A stretch of DNA of 44,398 nucleotides from Pseudomonas sp. 10-1B. GTDB taxonomy: Bacteria; Pseudomonadota; Gammaproteobacteria; Pseudomonadales; Pseudomonadaceae. Where the stretch lies: assembly GCF_000935045.1 (NCBI RefSeq), contig NZ_JYKS01000017.1, positions 1-44,398 of the forward strand. Reading direction: 5' to 3'. Position 1 is the first letter of the stretch. Each line of letters begins with the position of its first letter. Below are positions 34,647-44,003 of this stretch, piece by piece. A program made the position numbers and the translations under genes. Under the pieces are notes generated by a model. That model was not told the DNA's origin. It did no database searches and was given only the letters and a program-made list of their open reading frames with translations.

Positions 34647-35471
34647 TCAGCCCCGAGCGAGTTGCCGGCGAAGCTCGGCCAAAACCGGCGCCGTATCCGG
34701 CCGCACCCCACGCCAGATAAAGAACGCCTCAGCCGCCTGCTCAGCCAGCATCCCCAAGCCATCCAGCACCTTGGCCGCGCCCAGCTTTTCCGCCCACTGG
34801 CAAAACGGCGTCGGCTCCTTGCCATACATCATGTCGTAGCAAACCGTACGCCCCGCCTCGACCAGGCTATCGGCAATCGGCGGCAGTTCCCCGGCCAGAC
34901 TCGCCGAGGTGGCATTGATGATCACATCCACCGGCTCCTGCAACCAGGCAAACCCGCTGGCCGCCACTGGCCCCAGCTCATCGAACTCACGCGCCAGCTG
35001 TTCGGCCTTTTCCACAGTACGGTTGGCGATCACCAGCGATTGCGGCTTGTGCGCCAGGATCGGCTCCAGCACACCGCGCACAGCGCCACCGGCACCGAGA
35101 ATGAGAATGCGCTTGCCGGCCAGCTCGACCCCGGCATTCACCGTCAGGTCACGCACCAGGCCAGCGCCATCGGTGTTGTCACCCTGCAAGGTACCGTCAG
35201 CCAACTTGCTCAGCGTATTCACCGCGCCAGCGCGCTGGGCCCGTGGGGTCAGGCTGTCGCACAGGCGGTAGGCTTCTTCCTTGAACGGCACGGTGACGTT
35301 GCCGCCGCTGCCTTGCTTGAAAAAGCCGCGCGCGCAGTCGCTGAACTCGTCCAGCGGCGCCAGCAGGGTGGTGTATTCCAGGTCCTGGCCGGTCTGCTCG
35401 GCGAACAGGCGGTGGATCAGCGGCGACTTGCTGTGGCCGATGGGGTTACCGAAAACAACGTACTGGTCCAT
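34647..35471 (-). CDS. aroE: Shikimate dehydrogenase
   Basis: A 274-aa NADP-dependent enzyme that reduces 3-dehydroshikimate to shikimate in chorismate synthesis. Substrate-binding residues are visible: S14/S16 (IGHSKSP), K64 (NVTVPFKE), N85 and D101 (GDNTDG). The Rossmann loop GAGGAVRG follows near residue 125. I use the ATG at 35471 ([10 protein letters not shown]), preceded by AAGGA; the open frame continues upstream without a start signal. It follows hemF by 25 nt and is likely co-transcribed with it. Confidence 0.95.
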   Translation of the reverse strand: MDQYVVFGNPIGHSKSPLIHRLFAEQTGQDLEYTTLLAPLDEFSDCARGFFKQGSGGNVTVPFKEEAYRLCDSLTPRAQRAGAVNTLSKLADGTLQGDNTDGAGLVRDLTVNAGVELAGKRILILGAGGAVRGVLEPILAHKPQSLVIANRTVEKAEQLAREFDELGPVAASGFAWLQEPVDVIINATSASLAGELPPIADSLVEAGRTVCYDMMYGKEPTPFCQWAEKLGAAKVLDGLGMLAEQAAEAFFIWRGVRPDTAPVLAELRRQLARG

Positions 35472-35496
35472 GGCGATTCCTTGTTTGTGCAAAGGC

Positions 35497-36486
<990 letters not shown>

Positions 36487-36542
36487 TCAAGCAAAGGCGT
36501 CCGATAGAAGGCCTTTCCCGATCCCGACTACAGGAGTGCGAG

Positions 36543-37520
36543 ATGGCCAAGCGTATCCAGTTCAGCCAGCATGGCGGCCCGGAAGTGCTGCAGTTTGTGG
36601 AATTCGAACCCGCCCCGCCTGGGCCGCAGCAAGTGCGTGTGCGTAACCATGCGATCGGCCTGAACTTCATCGATACCTACTTCCGCAGCGGGCTGTATGC
36701 GCCGCCGTCCCTGCCTTCGGGGCTGGGCACCGAAGCGGCGGGGGTGGTCGAGGCCGTGGGCGAGGGTGTGACCCGGCTGAAGGTCGGTGACCGCGTGGCC
36801 CATGCCGGCGGCCCGCTAGGGGCGTACAGCGAGGTGCATACGTTGCCCGAAGCCAACCTGGTGAAACTGCCCGACAACATCAGCTTCGAGCAGGCAGCGG
36901 CGGTGATGCTCAAGGGTTTGACCGTGCAGTACCTACTGAAGCAGACCTACCAGGTGAAGGCGGGTGATGTGATCCTGTTCCATGCCGCCGCCGGGGGTGT
37001 GGGTTCGCTGGCGTGCCAGTGGGCCAAGGCCCTGGGCGCCAAGCTGATCGGCACCGTGAGCTCTGCCGAGAAGGCCGAGCGAGCCAAGGCGCTGGGCGCG
37101 TGGGCGACCATCGATTACAGCCATGAAGACGTGGCCAAACGGGTGCTGGAACTGACCGACGGCAAGAAATGCCCGGTGGTGTATGACGGCGTCGGTGCCG
37201 ACACCTGGCTGACCTCGCTGGACTGCCTGCAACCGCGTGGGTTGATGGTGAGCTTTGGCAATGCCTCGGGGGCGGTGAGCGGGGTGAATTTGGGGATTCT
37301 GGCGCAGAAGGGGTCGCTGTATGTGACCAGGCCGACGCTGGCGAGCTATGCCAACAATGCCGAGAACACCCAGGCGATGGCGGATGACCTGTTCGCGATG
37401 ATTGGCAGTGGCAAGCTGGTTGTGGATATCCAGCAGCGGTATCCGCTGAGCGAGGCGGCCAAGGCACAGGCGGAGCTGTCGGCGCGGCGGACGGTAGGGT
37501 CTACCGTCCTACTGCCCTGA
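36543..37520 (+). CDS. qor: NADPH:quinone oxidoreductase (zeta-crystallin type)
   Basis: A 325-aa zinc-independent medium-chain reductase. It has the QOR N terminus (AKRIQFSQHGGPEVL), the LNFIDTYFRSGLY segment, and the NADPH-binding AAAGGVGSLACQWAK loop near residue 150. The ATG at 36543 follows AGGAG by 6 nt. It is divergent from hemF, about 130 nt apart. It reduces quinones one electron at a time in the family. Confidence 0.94.
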   Translation: MAKRIQFSQHGGPEVLQFVEFEPAPPGPQQVRVRNHAIGLNFIDTYFRSGLYAPPSLPSGLGTEAAGVVEAVGEGVTRLKVGDRVAHAGGPLGAYSEVHTLPEANLVKLPDNISFEQAAAVMLKGLTVQYLLKQTYQVKAGDVILFHAAAGGVGSLACQWAKALGAKLIGTVSSAEKAERAKALGAWATIDYSHEDVAKRVLELTDGKKCPVVYDGVGADTWLTSLDCLQPRGLMVSFGNASGAVSGVNLGILAQKGSLYVTRPTLASYANNAENTQAMADDLFAMIGSGKLVVDIQQRYPLSEAAKAQAELSARRTVGSTVLLP

Positions 37521-37567
37521 GCCCGCTCGTACAGGTATTGCACCGTTCTTAGGTGCGGCGCCAATCC

Positions 37568-37655
37568 TTGTGGGAGCGGGCATGCCCGCGAAGCAGGCAC
37601 CGCGGTGAATGGCACCGGCTTCGCCGGTGTTCGCGGGCACGCCCGCTCCCACAGG
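37568..37655. repeat. REP pair (inverted) with central hairpin
   Basis: Inverted arms CTTGTGGGAGCGGGCATGCC and GGGCACGCCCGCTCCCACAG enclose a CACCGGCTTCGCCGGTG hairpin. It lies between qor and the convergent small gene at 37681. Confidence 0.9.
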
Positions 37656-37680
37656 TACTGCGTAGACCTCGAGTACAGCG

Positions 37681-38004
37681 CTATCCCTGGGGGAGCCGGC
37701 TTGCCGGCGATGGCGATGGTGCCGACTCGATGCCATCGAGAATCGCCTCCACCAATCCCTCCGCCAGTTCAATCGAATGCAGACTCGACCAATACATACC
37801 GCGACCTTCTTCGCGCAGGTATTCGAGGGCTTTGGAGCCCGTCTCATAGGCGCCACGCAGGTACAGGGCTACATGGACCAGAGCGTCTTCGGCGGAAATG
37901 TTCGGGTTGACGGTGAAGAGGGGATCATGGCCAGCATCGCAGCGGCCAAAGGGGCGGGTGGAGGTGCAGGGTAGGGGTGGGTCTGGAACAATTTTCTTCA
38001 TCAT
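37681..38004 (-). CDS. Small Pseudomonas protein of DUF6124/DUF3077 type
   Basis: A 107-aa protein. The N-terminal third is Pro/Cys-rich and the core LFTVNPNISAEDALVHVALYLRGAYETG ... SSLHSIELAEGLVEAILDGIES is helical. This resembles the small DUF6124/DUF3077 proteins found in several copies per Pseudomonas genome, of unknown function. Two adjacent ATGs (38004 and 38001) are possible starts. The last ~10 residues are encoded by a REP element (37686-37714), so the C terminus appears altered by REP sequence. The leader just upstream folds into a long hairpin (38006-38090). Confidence 0.68.
   Translation of the reverse strand: MMKKIVPDPPLPCTSTRPFGRCDAGHDPLFTVNPNISAEDALVHVALYLRGAYETGSKALEYLREEGRGMYWSSLHSIELAEGLVEAILDGIESAPSPSPASRLPQG
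37686..37714. repeat. Single REP inside the 3' end of a coding sequence
   Basis: A lone REP (GGGGGAGCCGGCTTGCCGGCG core) forms the last 30 or so bases of the small gene at 37681-38004, including codons for SRLPQG. It is one of the few REPs here that overlaps coding sequence. Confidence 0.8.
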
Positions 38005-38005
38005 T

Positions 38006-38090
38006 AGATCTCACTTCATGGCCCCGCCCAGTCGTTACCACACGAATGGGTGGCAGCTGTACGCAGGGTGGTAAACCGGGTGGGAGATCT
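38006..38090 (-). ncRNA. Structured leader upstream of the DUF6124-type gene (candidate cis-RNA)
   Basis: Read on the minus strand, AGATCTC (38090-38084) pairs with GAGATCT (38012-38006). Inside that, CCCACCC pairs with GGGCGGG (6 of 7), then TTACCAC pairs with GTGGTAA (7 of 7), around a 24-nt loop. The three nested stems end 2 nt before the first ATG, so the outer stem would mask the ribosome site. No family assignment is made; this is a fold-based call, not a database match. Confidence 0.45.
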
Positions 38091-38465
38091 AAAACCCAGC
38101 AGGCACGAAGCCTCCTGCGAACAGCCGCCATGGACTGCCAAGATCACCCTGAACCCGGGTTACCACACCCGATCGCCAAGTTATTCGGCGACGGTTTAAG
38201 GCTAAGGGCAGAGGTTCCCACTGAGAAGGTGATGGCAGGGGACGCGGCTCGTAGGATATTTCCCAAGCCGCAAGCTGGACAGCCATTTTGGCAAAATCAG
38301 AAAAACCTGACTCCAACGGCGAACTAACATCAAGTGCTGCGCAGCAAGGGGAGAAGGGTCCCCGCTTGACCATGAATGCTCGGAGGCGTAGCCTTTCTCC
38401 CTGAGGTTGTGCTGGTGCGCCGGTTGAGTTTCAAGTTATCCGGGCGAGTGCATCCTTACTATTCA
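38091..38465. other. Non-coding stretch around repeat copy A
   Basis: I see no convincing gene here. A 94-aa minus-strand frame (38089-38373) lacks a ribosome site and overlaps the repeat. The stretch holds repeat copy A, a GGGGA/TCCCC hairpin (38348-38363), and on the plus strand TTGACC (38366-38371) followed 17 nt later by TAGCCT (38389-38394), a weak promoter candidate. Confidence 0.4.
38226..38309. repeat. Imperfect direct repeat, copy A
   Basis: This 84-bp block and copy B (39034-39118) align along their length with one indel and share AAGGTGA, GTAGGA, TTTCCCAA, GGACAG and AAAATCAGAAAAA. I estimate roughly 70% identity by eye. Copy A is upstream (minus-strand sense) of the DUF6124-type gene. 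Confidence 0.7.
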
Positions 38466-38491
38466 GGCCGCTCAAGCGGCCTTTATTTTTT
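38466..38491. terminator. GGCCGC/GCGGCC hairpin after the 147-aa gene
   Basis: A perfect 6-bp stem GGCCGC-TCAA-GCGGCC (38466-38481) lies 1 nt beyond the stop of the leftward gene. On the plus strand it is followed by TTTATTTTTT, the pattern of an intrinsic terminator. That T-run is also the complement of the gene's terminal Lys codons and stop, so it may be coincidental. No T-run follows in the gene's own direction. Confidence 0.5.
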
Positions 38492-38926
38492 GGGCTTGTT
38501 TTTGTCCCCTTTAGGGATAATCGAATAGAGCTCTGCCTTGGGCTTGCGAGCCGTCAGCTCAAATATCGCCTCATCAAAAATTTCATTTCCATAGCCATCG
38601 TCACGACCAATCGTGCTGCGAAGAGCGGTCATGCGCGTAGCGCTTTTCCAGATCGACGTCGCCGCCAGCGCTGCCTTGATCTGCAGAACCATGTCATCGA
38701 TGGTATATCCATCCCGTATCACCCGGCTTCTGTAGGCATGGCTGCCTATGAAGACGATCCCGGGGTCCTCCAACAGTGGCAAATCCTGCGCCTCTTTCTG
38801 CCTATTGATCGCTTCGAACTGTTTTGCGGTGAGCCTACCAATTTCCACTGCTCTGACCCGGCTGTTGGAGGCGAGCTGCTCGAGATTGGCCCTTATGAGG
38901 TATTCGGCATTTTCGAATAGCGGCAT
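38483..38926 (-). CDS. Orphan hypothetical protein, 147 aa
   Basis: A 147-aa basic-tailed soluble protein that I cannot place in a named family. Recognisable blocks are ANLEQLASNSRVRAVEIGRLT, then VFIGSHAYRSRVIRDGYTID, then DDGYGNEIFDEAIFELTARK, and a Lys-rich end. Proteins of this pattern occur sporadically across Proteobacteria, often near accessory DNA. No signal peptide or membrane segment is present. The ATG at 38926 begins MPLFENAEYLI. Repeat copy B lies about 110 nt upstream. Codon use and GC look lower than in the neighbours, which hints at transfer. Confidence 0.65.
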   Translation of the reverse strand: MPLFENAEYLIRANLEQLASNSRVRAVEIGRLTAKQFEAINRQKEAQDLPLLEDPGIVFIGSHAYRSRVIRDGYTIDDMVLQIKAALAATSIWKSATRMTALRSTIGRDDGYGNEIFDEAIFELTARKPKAELYSIIPKGDKNKPKK

Positions 38927-39033
38927 TTTCCCAGTGCTACCGCCGACATTCGACGGCTCTCCCTAGCTACAAAGACCGAACGCCGACGATGCGACGCATG
39001 GCTAGCAAGCTAGAGGCTGGGGTTTCTTCAGGG
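38927..39033. other. Leader of the 147-aa gene
   Basis: No gene here. The stretch contains a short palindrome ATGCGACGCAT (38989-38999) and a GCCGAC/GACGGC near-inverted repeat around 38942-38957. These could form leader stems. Confidence 0.3.
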
Positions 39034-39118
39034 AAGGTGACGGCTTAGGACATGGGCAGTAGGAAGTTTCCCAAACTGTGCACCGGACAGACATTCGAGA
39101 CAAAATCAGAAAAATCTG
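39034..39118. repeat. Imperfect direct repeat, copy B
   Basis: This is the partner of copy A (38226-38309), in the same orientation, upstream of the 147-aa gene. The two copies bracket that gene and its leader. Confidence 0.7.
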
Positions 39119-39127
39119 CAGGATTCT

Positions 39128-39229
39128 GGGGCCGCTTTGCGGCCCAATCGCCGGCAAGCCAGCTCCCACACCGACCGCGCCGATTTCAAGCCATGTGCAG
39201 TACCTGTGGGAGCTGGCTTGCCGGCGATC
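39128..39229. repeat. REP pair (inverted) with one outer arm
   Basis: GGGGCCGCTTTGCGGCCC followed by ATCGCCGGCAAGCCAGCTCCCACA, and the inverted REP at the right end (39204-39229). The right outer arm of the composite form is missing. It lies past the stop of tsaC. Confidence 0.88.
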
Positions 39230-39269
39230 AACCGGGGCGCGCACGCCGGCGAAGCCCTCGCCAGCGATA

Positions 39270-39827
39270 TCAGCCCGGGCGAACGACCTCGCCAGTAGCC
39301 AAATTACGAATCACACTCGGATTCTTCCGCCCCCCCAACGCCCCACCCAACACCAGATCCAGCTGACCATGGAAGTACTGCTCCACCCGCAACCGGGTCT
39401 TCGCCGCCGGGCGCCCGCCTGGGTTGCACGAGGTGGAAATCAACGGCCCGACCAATGCACACAGATCGCGCACCACCGGATGGTCGCTGACCCTCAGCGC
39501 CACGGTGTCATGCTGCCCGGTCACCCACTCGGGCAACAAGTCCTGGTGCGGCACCAGCCAGGTGTTCGGCCCCGGCCAGGTGCTGCCCATGCGGTCGATC
39601 CAGTCCTCGGGGAAATCCTCGAACAAAAAGTCGAACTGGCGGATGTTGTCGGCGATCAGGATCAGCCCTTTATCCACAGGCCGCGACTTCAGCGCCAGCA
39701 GGCGATACACCGCGTCTTCGTTCCACGGGTCGCAGCCCAGGCCCCAGACCGCTTCCGTCGGGTAGGCGATCACTGCGCCCGCGCGGATCTCACGTGCGGC
39801 TTGTTGCACACGAAAACTGCTTACCAT
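39270..39827 (-). CDS. tsaC: Threonylcarbamoyl-AMP synthase (TsaC/Sua5 family)
   Basis: A 185-aa short-form enzyme that makes threonylcarbamoyl-AMP for tRNA t6A37. It has the YrdC-fold signatures: [15 protein letters not shown] with KSRP, the [12 protein letters not shown] segment and [14 protein letters not shown]. The short (TsaC) form lacks the Sua5 C-terminal domain. The ATG at 39827 has GGAG upstream. A perfect DnaA box lies inside the gene (39670-39678). It follows dprA with 42 nt between and is likely co-transcribed. Confidence 0.95.
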   Translation of the reverse strand: MVSSFRVQQAAREIRAGAVIAYPTEAVWGLGCDPWNEDAVYRLLALKSRPVDKGLILIADNIRQFDFLFEDFPEDWIDRMGSTWPGPNTWLVPHQDLLPEWVTGQHDTVALRVSDHPVVRDLCALVGPLISTSCNPGGRPAAKTRLRVEQYFHGQLDLVLGGALGGRKNPSVIRNLATGEVVRPG

Positions 39828-39869
39828 TTCTGTTTCTCCGCCTATATACCTTGCCTGTGCGCAGTGTAC

Positions 39870-40967
39870 TTAGCCCGTGCGGGCAAACCAACGCCCGGCT
39901 TCATTGCTGACCCGGCCTTCCAGCTCAAGCTCGGTAAGCTGCGCCAGCACTTCGGCCAGCGGCAGCTCGCTACAATGAGCCAGGCTTTCGCTGGTCTGGG
40001 GCGCGGCATGCAGCAAGGCAAGCAGCGGATGGTCGAATTTATCCACAATTGCGGGCGGCAGGTTCTGCCAGCCCTGCAAGCTTTCAAGGATCTGTTCCAC
40101 GTTTTCCACCAGCAACGCGCCGTCCCGGATCAACTGGTGGCAGCCCTTGGCCCCCGGATGGTGGATGGACCCCGGAATGGCATACACCTCACGGCCTTGC
40201 TCGGCCGCCAATCGCGCCGTGATCAGCGAACCACTGGCCAAACTCGCCTCGACCACCAGCACCCCCAATGACAAACCACTGATGATGCGATTGCGTCGGG
40301 GAAAGTTGCCGGGCAGTGGTCCGGCATCCAGCGGGTACTCCGAAACCAGTGCGCTGCCGCTATCGATCATCGCCTTGGCCAGTTCGCAATGGCGCTGTGG
40401 ATAAAGTTTTTGCAACCCCGTGCCAAGGACGCCGATCGTGCCCCCTCCAGCCTGCATCGCCGCCCGATGAGCGGCGCCATCGATGCCCACGGCCAACCCG
40501 CTGGTAATGATGAAGCCTGCCTGTGCGAGGTAGCGGGAAAATGCTCCAGCCGTATCCAGCGCCGGTGGTGTGGCACGCCTGCTACCCACAATTGCCAACT
40601 GCGGACGGTTTAGTAGCGCCGGTTCTCCGGCAACGAAAAGCAGCGGCGGGGCATCGTCGATTTCCGCCAGCAGTGCAGGGTAGTCCGGGTCGTCCCACAT
40701 CAGTAATTGCTGGCCCGGACGCTCTAACCAGGCCATTGCAGCCAATGCGCCATCGCGCACCTCGGCACTGCGCCGGGCATCGATGGCAGCTTGGTTGATA
40801 CCCAGCGCTCGCCAGGCAGAAGCCGGTGCACATAGCGCCGAAGAGGCACTGCCAAACGCATCGATCAAGTTGCGAAAGCGTCTCAACCCGGTATCGGGAA
40901 GGCGGTGAAGACGTAACCGGGCTTCTAGCTCGGCAGGTGGGCAAGGCGACGAATGGTGAATCGGCAT
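39870..40967 (-). CDS. dprA: DNA processing protein DprA (Smf family)
   Basis: A 365-aa DprA. The Rossmann-fold core (IVGSRRATPPALDTA ... FIITSGLAVGIDGAAH) loads RecA on incoming single-stranded DNA in transformation, and a C-terminal winged-helix domain (residues ~295-360) follows. I use the ATG at 40967 (MPIHHSSPCPP), 9 nt after AAGGA; an ATG at 40976 lacks a site. DprA is kept in many non-competent species. Perfect DnaA boxes lie in the gene at 40040-40048 and 40396-40404. Confidence 0.94.
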   Translation of the reverse strand: MPIHHSSPCPPAELEARLRLHRLPDTGLRRFRNLIDAFGSASSALCAPASAWRALGINQAAIDARRSAEVRDGALAAMAWLERPGQQLLMWDDPDYPALLAEIDDAPPLLFVAGEPALLNRPQLAIVGSRRATPPALDTAGAFSRYLAQAGFIITSGLAVGIDGAAHRAAMQAGGGTIGVLGTGLQKLYPQRHCELAKAMIDSGSALVSEYPLDAGPLPGNFPRRNRIISGLSLGVLVVEASLASGSLITARLAAEQGREVYAIPGSIHHPGAKGCHQLIRDGALLVENVEQILESLQGWQNLPPAIVDKFDHPLLALLHAAPQTSESLAHCSELPLAEVLAQLTELELEGRVSNEAGRWFARTG

Positions 40968-41173
40968 GGAGATCATCCTTGATCAAAACAGGGCCATTTA
41001 CGTGGCACAAGCTGTGGATAACTTTGTGGGTAATACTTTGAAAAGCTGTCCATTGACTGGGGGCTATCAGGCCCATAGACACCCTAGATGACCTTGCCAG
41101 GTGCCGAAATCCCCGTTTCCCTTTATTATGTGTGCTCAGTTTTCAACCGAACGCACAGTGACTGCCTGACCTT
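40968..41173. other. Short dprA-def gap lacking the usual LysM gene
   Basis: A 206-nt divergent gap with no coding remnant in either strand. It holds a perfect DnaA box (41013-41021) and the promoters of dprA and def. In P. aeruginosa and P. putida the order I recall has a LysM-domain gene here, which is absent. Confidence 0.7.
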
Positions 41174-41680
41174 ATGGCCATCTTGAACATTCTCGAATTC
41201 CCGGACCCGCGCCTGCGCACCATCGCCAAACCGGTGACGGAGTTCGACGACGCCCTGCGTCAGCTGATCGACGACATGTTTGAAACCATGTACGAAGCCC
41301 CTGGCATCGGCCTGGCCGCCACCCAGGTCAACGTGCACAAGCAGGTCGTGGTCATGGACCTCAGCGAAGACCGCAGCGAGCCACGCGTCTTCATCAACCC
41401 CACGGTCGAAGAGCTGACCCACGACATGGGCCAGTACCAGGAAGGCTGCCTGTCGGTACCGGGCTTCTACGAGAACGTCGACCGCCCGCTGCGTGTTCGG
41501 GTCAAGGCCCAGGACCGCGACGGCAAGCCGTACGAGCTGGAATGCGAAGGCCTGCTGGCAGTGTGCGTGCAGCACGAATTCGATCACCTCAACGGCAAGC
41601 TGTTCGTCGACTACCTGTCGCAGCTCAAGCGCGACCGGATCAAGAAAAAGCTGGAAAAGCAGCACCGCCAGCAAGCCTGA
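41174..41680 (+). CDS. def: Peptide deformylase
   Basis: A 168-aa metal-dependent enzyme that removes the N-formyl group from nascent proteins. All three signatures are intact: GIGLAATQ (45-51), EGCLS with metal ligand C92, and H134-E135-F-D-H138. The start at 41174 begins [15 protein letters not shown]. It is followed by a terminator-like hairpin and then fmt. Confidence 0.97.
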   Translation: MAILNILEFPDPRLRTIAKPVTEFDDALRQLIDDMFETMYEAPGIGLAATQVNVHKQVVVMDLSEDRSEPRVFINPTVEELTHDMGQYQEGCLSVPGFYENVDRPLRVRVKAQDRDGKPYELECEGLLAVCVQHEFDHLNGKLFVDYLSQLKRDRIKKKLEKQHRQQA

Positions 41681-41694
41681 TCCCCACTTCCCAG

Positions 41695-41725
41695 AAGGCT
41701 TGCTCCGGCAAGCCTTTTTCTTTTT
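41695..41725 (+). terminator. Intrinsic terminator or attenuator between def and fmt
   Basis: AAGGCTTGC (41695-41703) and GCAAGCCTT (41708-41716) form a perfect 9-bp stem with a TCCG tetraloop. The T-rich tract TTTCTTTTT follows (to 41725). fmt starts 15 nt later. It would lower fmt expression relative to def unless antiterminated or unless fmt has its own promoter. Confidence 0.85.
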
Positions 41726-41739
41726 GAAGCGAGAACTCC

Positions 41740-42672
41740 ATGCGCATCGTCTTTGCAGGCACTCCAGAGTTTGCCGCCGAACACCTCAAGGCCCTGCTCG
41801 ACAGCCCCTACGAGATCGTGGCCGTCTACACCCAGCCCGACCGCCCTGCCGGGCGTGGCCAGAAGCTGATGCCAAGTGCGGTCAAGGCATTGGCCGTGGC
41901 CCATGACATCCCGGTGCTGCAGCCGCAAACCCTGCGCAACGCCGATGCCCAGGCCGAACTGGCCGCGCTGAACCCCGACCTGATGGTGGTGGTCGCCTAC
42001 GGCCTGATCCTGCCGCAGGCGGTGCTGGATATTCCGCGCCTGGGCTGCATCAACAGCCACGCCTCCCTGCTGCCACGCTGGCGTGGTGCGGCGCCGATCC
42101 AGCGCGCCGTGGAAGCCGGCGACGCCGAGAGCGGGGTGACCGTGATGCGTATGGAAGCAGGCCTGGACACAGGCCCGATGCTGCTCAAGGTGGTGACCCC
42201 GATCAGCGCCGACGACACCGGTGGCAGCCTGCACGACCGCTTGGCCGAAATGGGCCCGCCCGCAGTAGTCCAGGCCATCGCCGGCCTGGCCGACGGTTCG
42301 CTGCAAGGCGAGGTGCAAGACGATGCCCTGGCCACTTATGCACACAAGCTGAACAAGGACGAGGCCCGTATCGATTGGAGCCGCCCGGCCGTCGAACTGG
42401 AGCGCCTGATCCGCGCCTTCAACCCGTGGCCGGTGTGCCACAGCACTCTCGATGGCGAAAGCGTGAAGGTGCTGGCGGCCAACTTGTCCACAGGCCATGG
42501 CGCCCCAGGCGAGATCCTTTCCGCCAGCAAGGACGGCCTGGTGGTCGCCTGCGGTGACCAGGCGCTGAGCCTGACCCGCCTGCAATTGCCCGGCGGCAAG
42601 GCCCTCAACTTCAGCGACCTGTTCAACAGCCGCCGCGAGAAGTTCGCCACTGGCAAGGTGCTGGGCCAATGA
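41740..42672 (+). CDS. fmt: Methionyl-tRNA formyltransferase
   Basis: A 310-aa enzyme that formylates initiator Met-tRNA using 10-formyl-THF. The conserved [20 protein letters not shown] motif includes N105 and H107, and the C-terminal tRNA-binding domain (~210-305) is present. The ATG at 41740 follows GAAGCGAGA. It overlaps rsmB by 4 nt. Confidence 0.97.
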   Translation: MRIVFAGTPEFAAEHLKALLDSPYEIVAVYTQPDRPAGRGQKLMPSAVKALAVAHDIPVLQPQTLRNADAQAELAALNPDLMVVVAYGLILPQAVLDIPRLGCINSHASLLPRWRGAAPIQRAVEAGDAESGVTVMRMEAGLDTGPMLLKVVTPISADDTGGSLHDRLAEMGPPAVVQAIAGLADGSLQGEVQDDALATYAHKLNKDEARIDWSRPAVELERLIRAFNPWPVCHSTLDGESVKVLAANLSTGHGAPGEILSASKDGLVVACGDQALSLTRLQLPGGKALNFSDLFNSRREKFATGKVLGQ

Positions 42673-43979
42673 ACCCACGCCTCGCCGCCGCCCGTGCCCT
42701 TGCCGCTGTGCTCAGTGGCAAGGCTTCGCTGAACAGCTCACTGCCGGCGCAATTGGACAAGGTCGATGAACGCGACCGTGGCCTGACCCAGGACCTGGCA
42801 TTCGGCACCGCGCGCTGGCAGCCACGCCTCGACCTGCTGGCCGCACAACTGCTGCAGAAGCCGTTCAAGGCCGCCGACGCCGATGTGCAGGCGCTGCTGC
42901 TGGTCGGCCTGTACCAGCTGTTCTACACCCGTATTCCGGCCCACGCCGCCATCGGCGAGACCGTCGGTTGCGCCGACAAGCTGAAGAAACCGTGGGCCAA
43001 GGGCCTGCTCAATGCCGTGCTGCGTCGCGCCCAGCGCGAAGGTGAAGAATTGCTCGCCGGCATGGAACGTGACCCGGTGGTACGCACCGCTCACCCGCGT
43101 TGGCTGCAGAAGTCGCTGAAGGCCTTCTGGCCAGAGCAGTGGGAAGCCATCTGCGCCGCCAACAACGCCCACCCGCCGATGATCCTGCGGGTCAACCGCC
43201 GCCACCACAGCCGCGATGCCTACCTGGCGCTGTTGGCCGAGGCGGGCGTCGGCGCCAGCGCCTGCCAGTACAGCCGTGACGGCATCGTGCTGGCCGAAGC
43301 CTGCGACGTGCGCGGCCTGCCAGGCTTCGCCGAAGGCTGGGTGAGCGTACAGGACGAAGCCGCGCAGCTGTCCGCCGACCTGCTCGAACTGGCCCCCGGC
43401 CAGCGCGTACTCGATGCCTGCTGTGCACCGGGCGGCAAGACCTGCCACCTGCTCGAAGCCGAAGCCGGCCTGGCCCACCTGGTGGCCATCGACCTGGAAG
43501 CCAAGCGCCTGACCCGCGTGCGCGAGAACCTCGACCGCCTCCAGCTCGACGCCGAGCTGATCGCCTGCGATGCCCGCGATACCGCCAGTTGGTGGGACGG
43601 CAAGCCATTCCAACGCATCCTGCTCGACGCACCGTGCTCGGCCACCGGTGTGATCCGTCGCCACCCGGACATCAAGCTGACCCGCCAGGCCGACGACATC
43701 CCGGCCCTGGCCGCGCTGCAAGGCGAGCTGCTCGATGCCCTGTGGCCGACCCTGGAAGTGGGCGGCATGCTGTTGTACGCCACCTGTTCCAGCCTGCCGA
43801 CCGAAAACACCGAAGTGATCGATGCCTTCCTCGCCCGCACCCCGGGCGCCCGTGAGCTGGACCTGGCCACCGAAGCCGGCCTGCGCCAGCCCCACGGCCG
43901 CCAACTGCTGGCCCAGGAAGGCGGCCACGACGGCTTCTACTATGCCAAGCTGATCAAGATCGCCGCCTCGCGCGGGTAA
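42669..43979 (+). CDS. rsmB: 16S rRNA (cytosine-967 C5) methyltransferase
   Basis: A 436-aa RsmB/Sun enzyme. An N-terminal NusB-like domain (~1-140) is followed by the SAM-dependent RNA m5C domain. The two catalytic cysteines of the family are C323 ([11 protein letters not shown]) and C373 (LYATCSSLP). The SAM-binding block is [13 protein letters not shown]. It overlaps fmt by 4 nt and is followed by trkA. Confidence 0.96.
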   Translation: MNPRLAAARALAAVLSGKASLNSSLPAQLDKVDERDRGLTQDLAFGTARWQPRLDLLAAQLLQKPFKAADADVQALLLVGLYQLFYTRIPAHAAIGETVGCADKLKKPWAKGLLNAVLRRAQREGEELLAGMERDPVVRTAHPRWLQKSLKAFWPEQWEAICAANNAHPPMILRVNRRHHSRDAYLALLAEAGVGASACQYSRDGIVLAEACDVRGLPGFAEGWVSVQDEAAQLSADLLELAPGQRVLDACCAPGGKTCHLLEAEAGLAHLVAIDLEAKRLTRVRENLDRLQLDAELIACDARDTASWWDGKPFQRILLDAPCSATGVIRRHPDIKLTRQADDIPALAALQGELLDALWPTLEVGGMLLYATCSSLPTENTEVIDAFLARTPGARELDLATEAGLRQPHGRQLLAQEGGHDGFYYAKLIKIAASRG

Positions 43980-44003
43980 GCACAAAAGGGTAGGGAGTAG
44001 CGG

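Noticed and set aside
38089..38373. 94-aa leftward frame upstream of the DUF6124-type gene
   Set aside because: No ribosome site, no domain, and it overlaps repeat copy A. The weak similarity to the frame at 39002-39244 is explained by the DNA repeat.
38401..38480. tRNA-like piece near GGTTGAGTTTCAAGTTATCC
   Set aside because: It vaguely resembles a T-arm, but no acceptor stem, anticodon arm or CCA end can be built.
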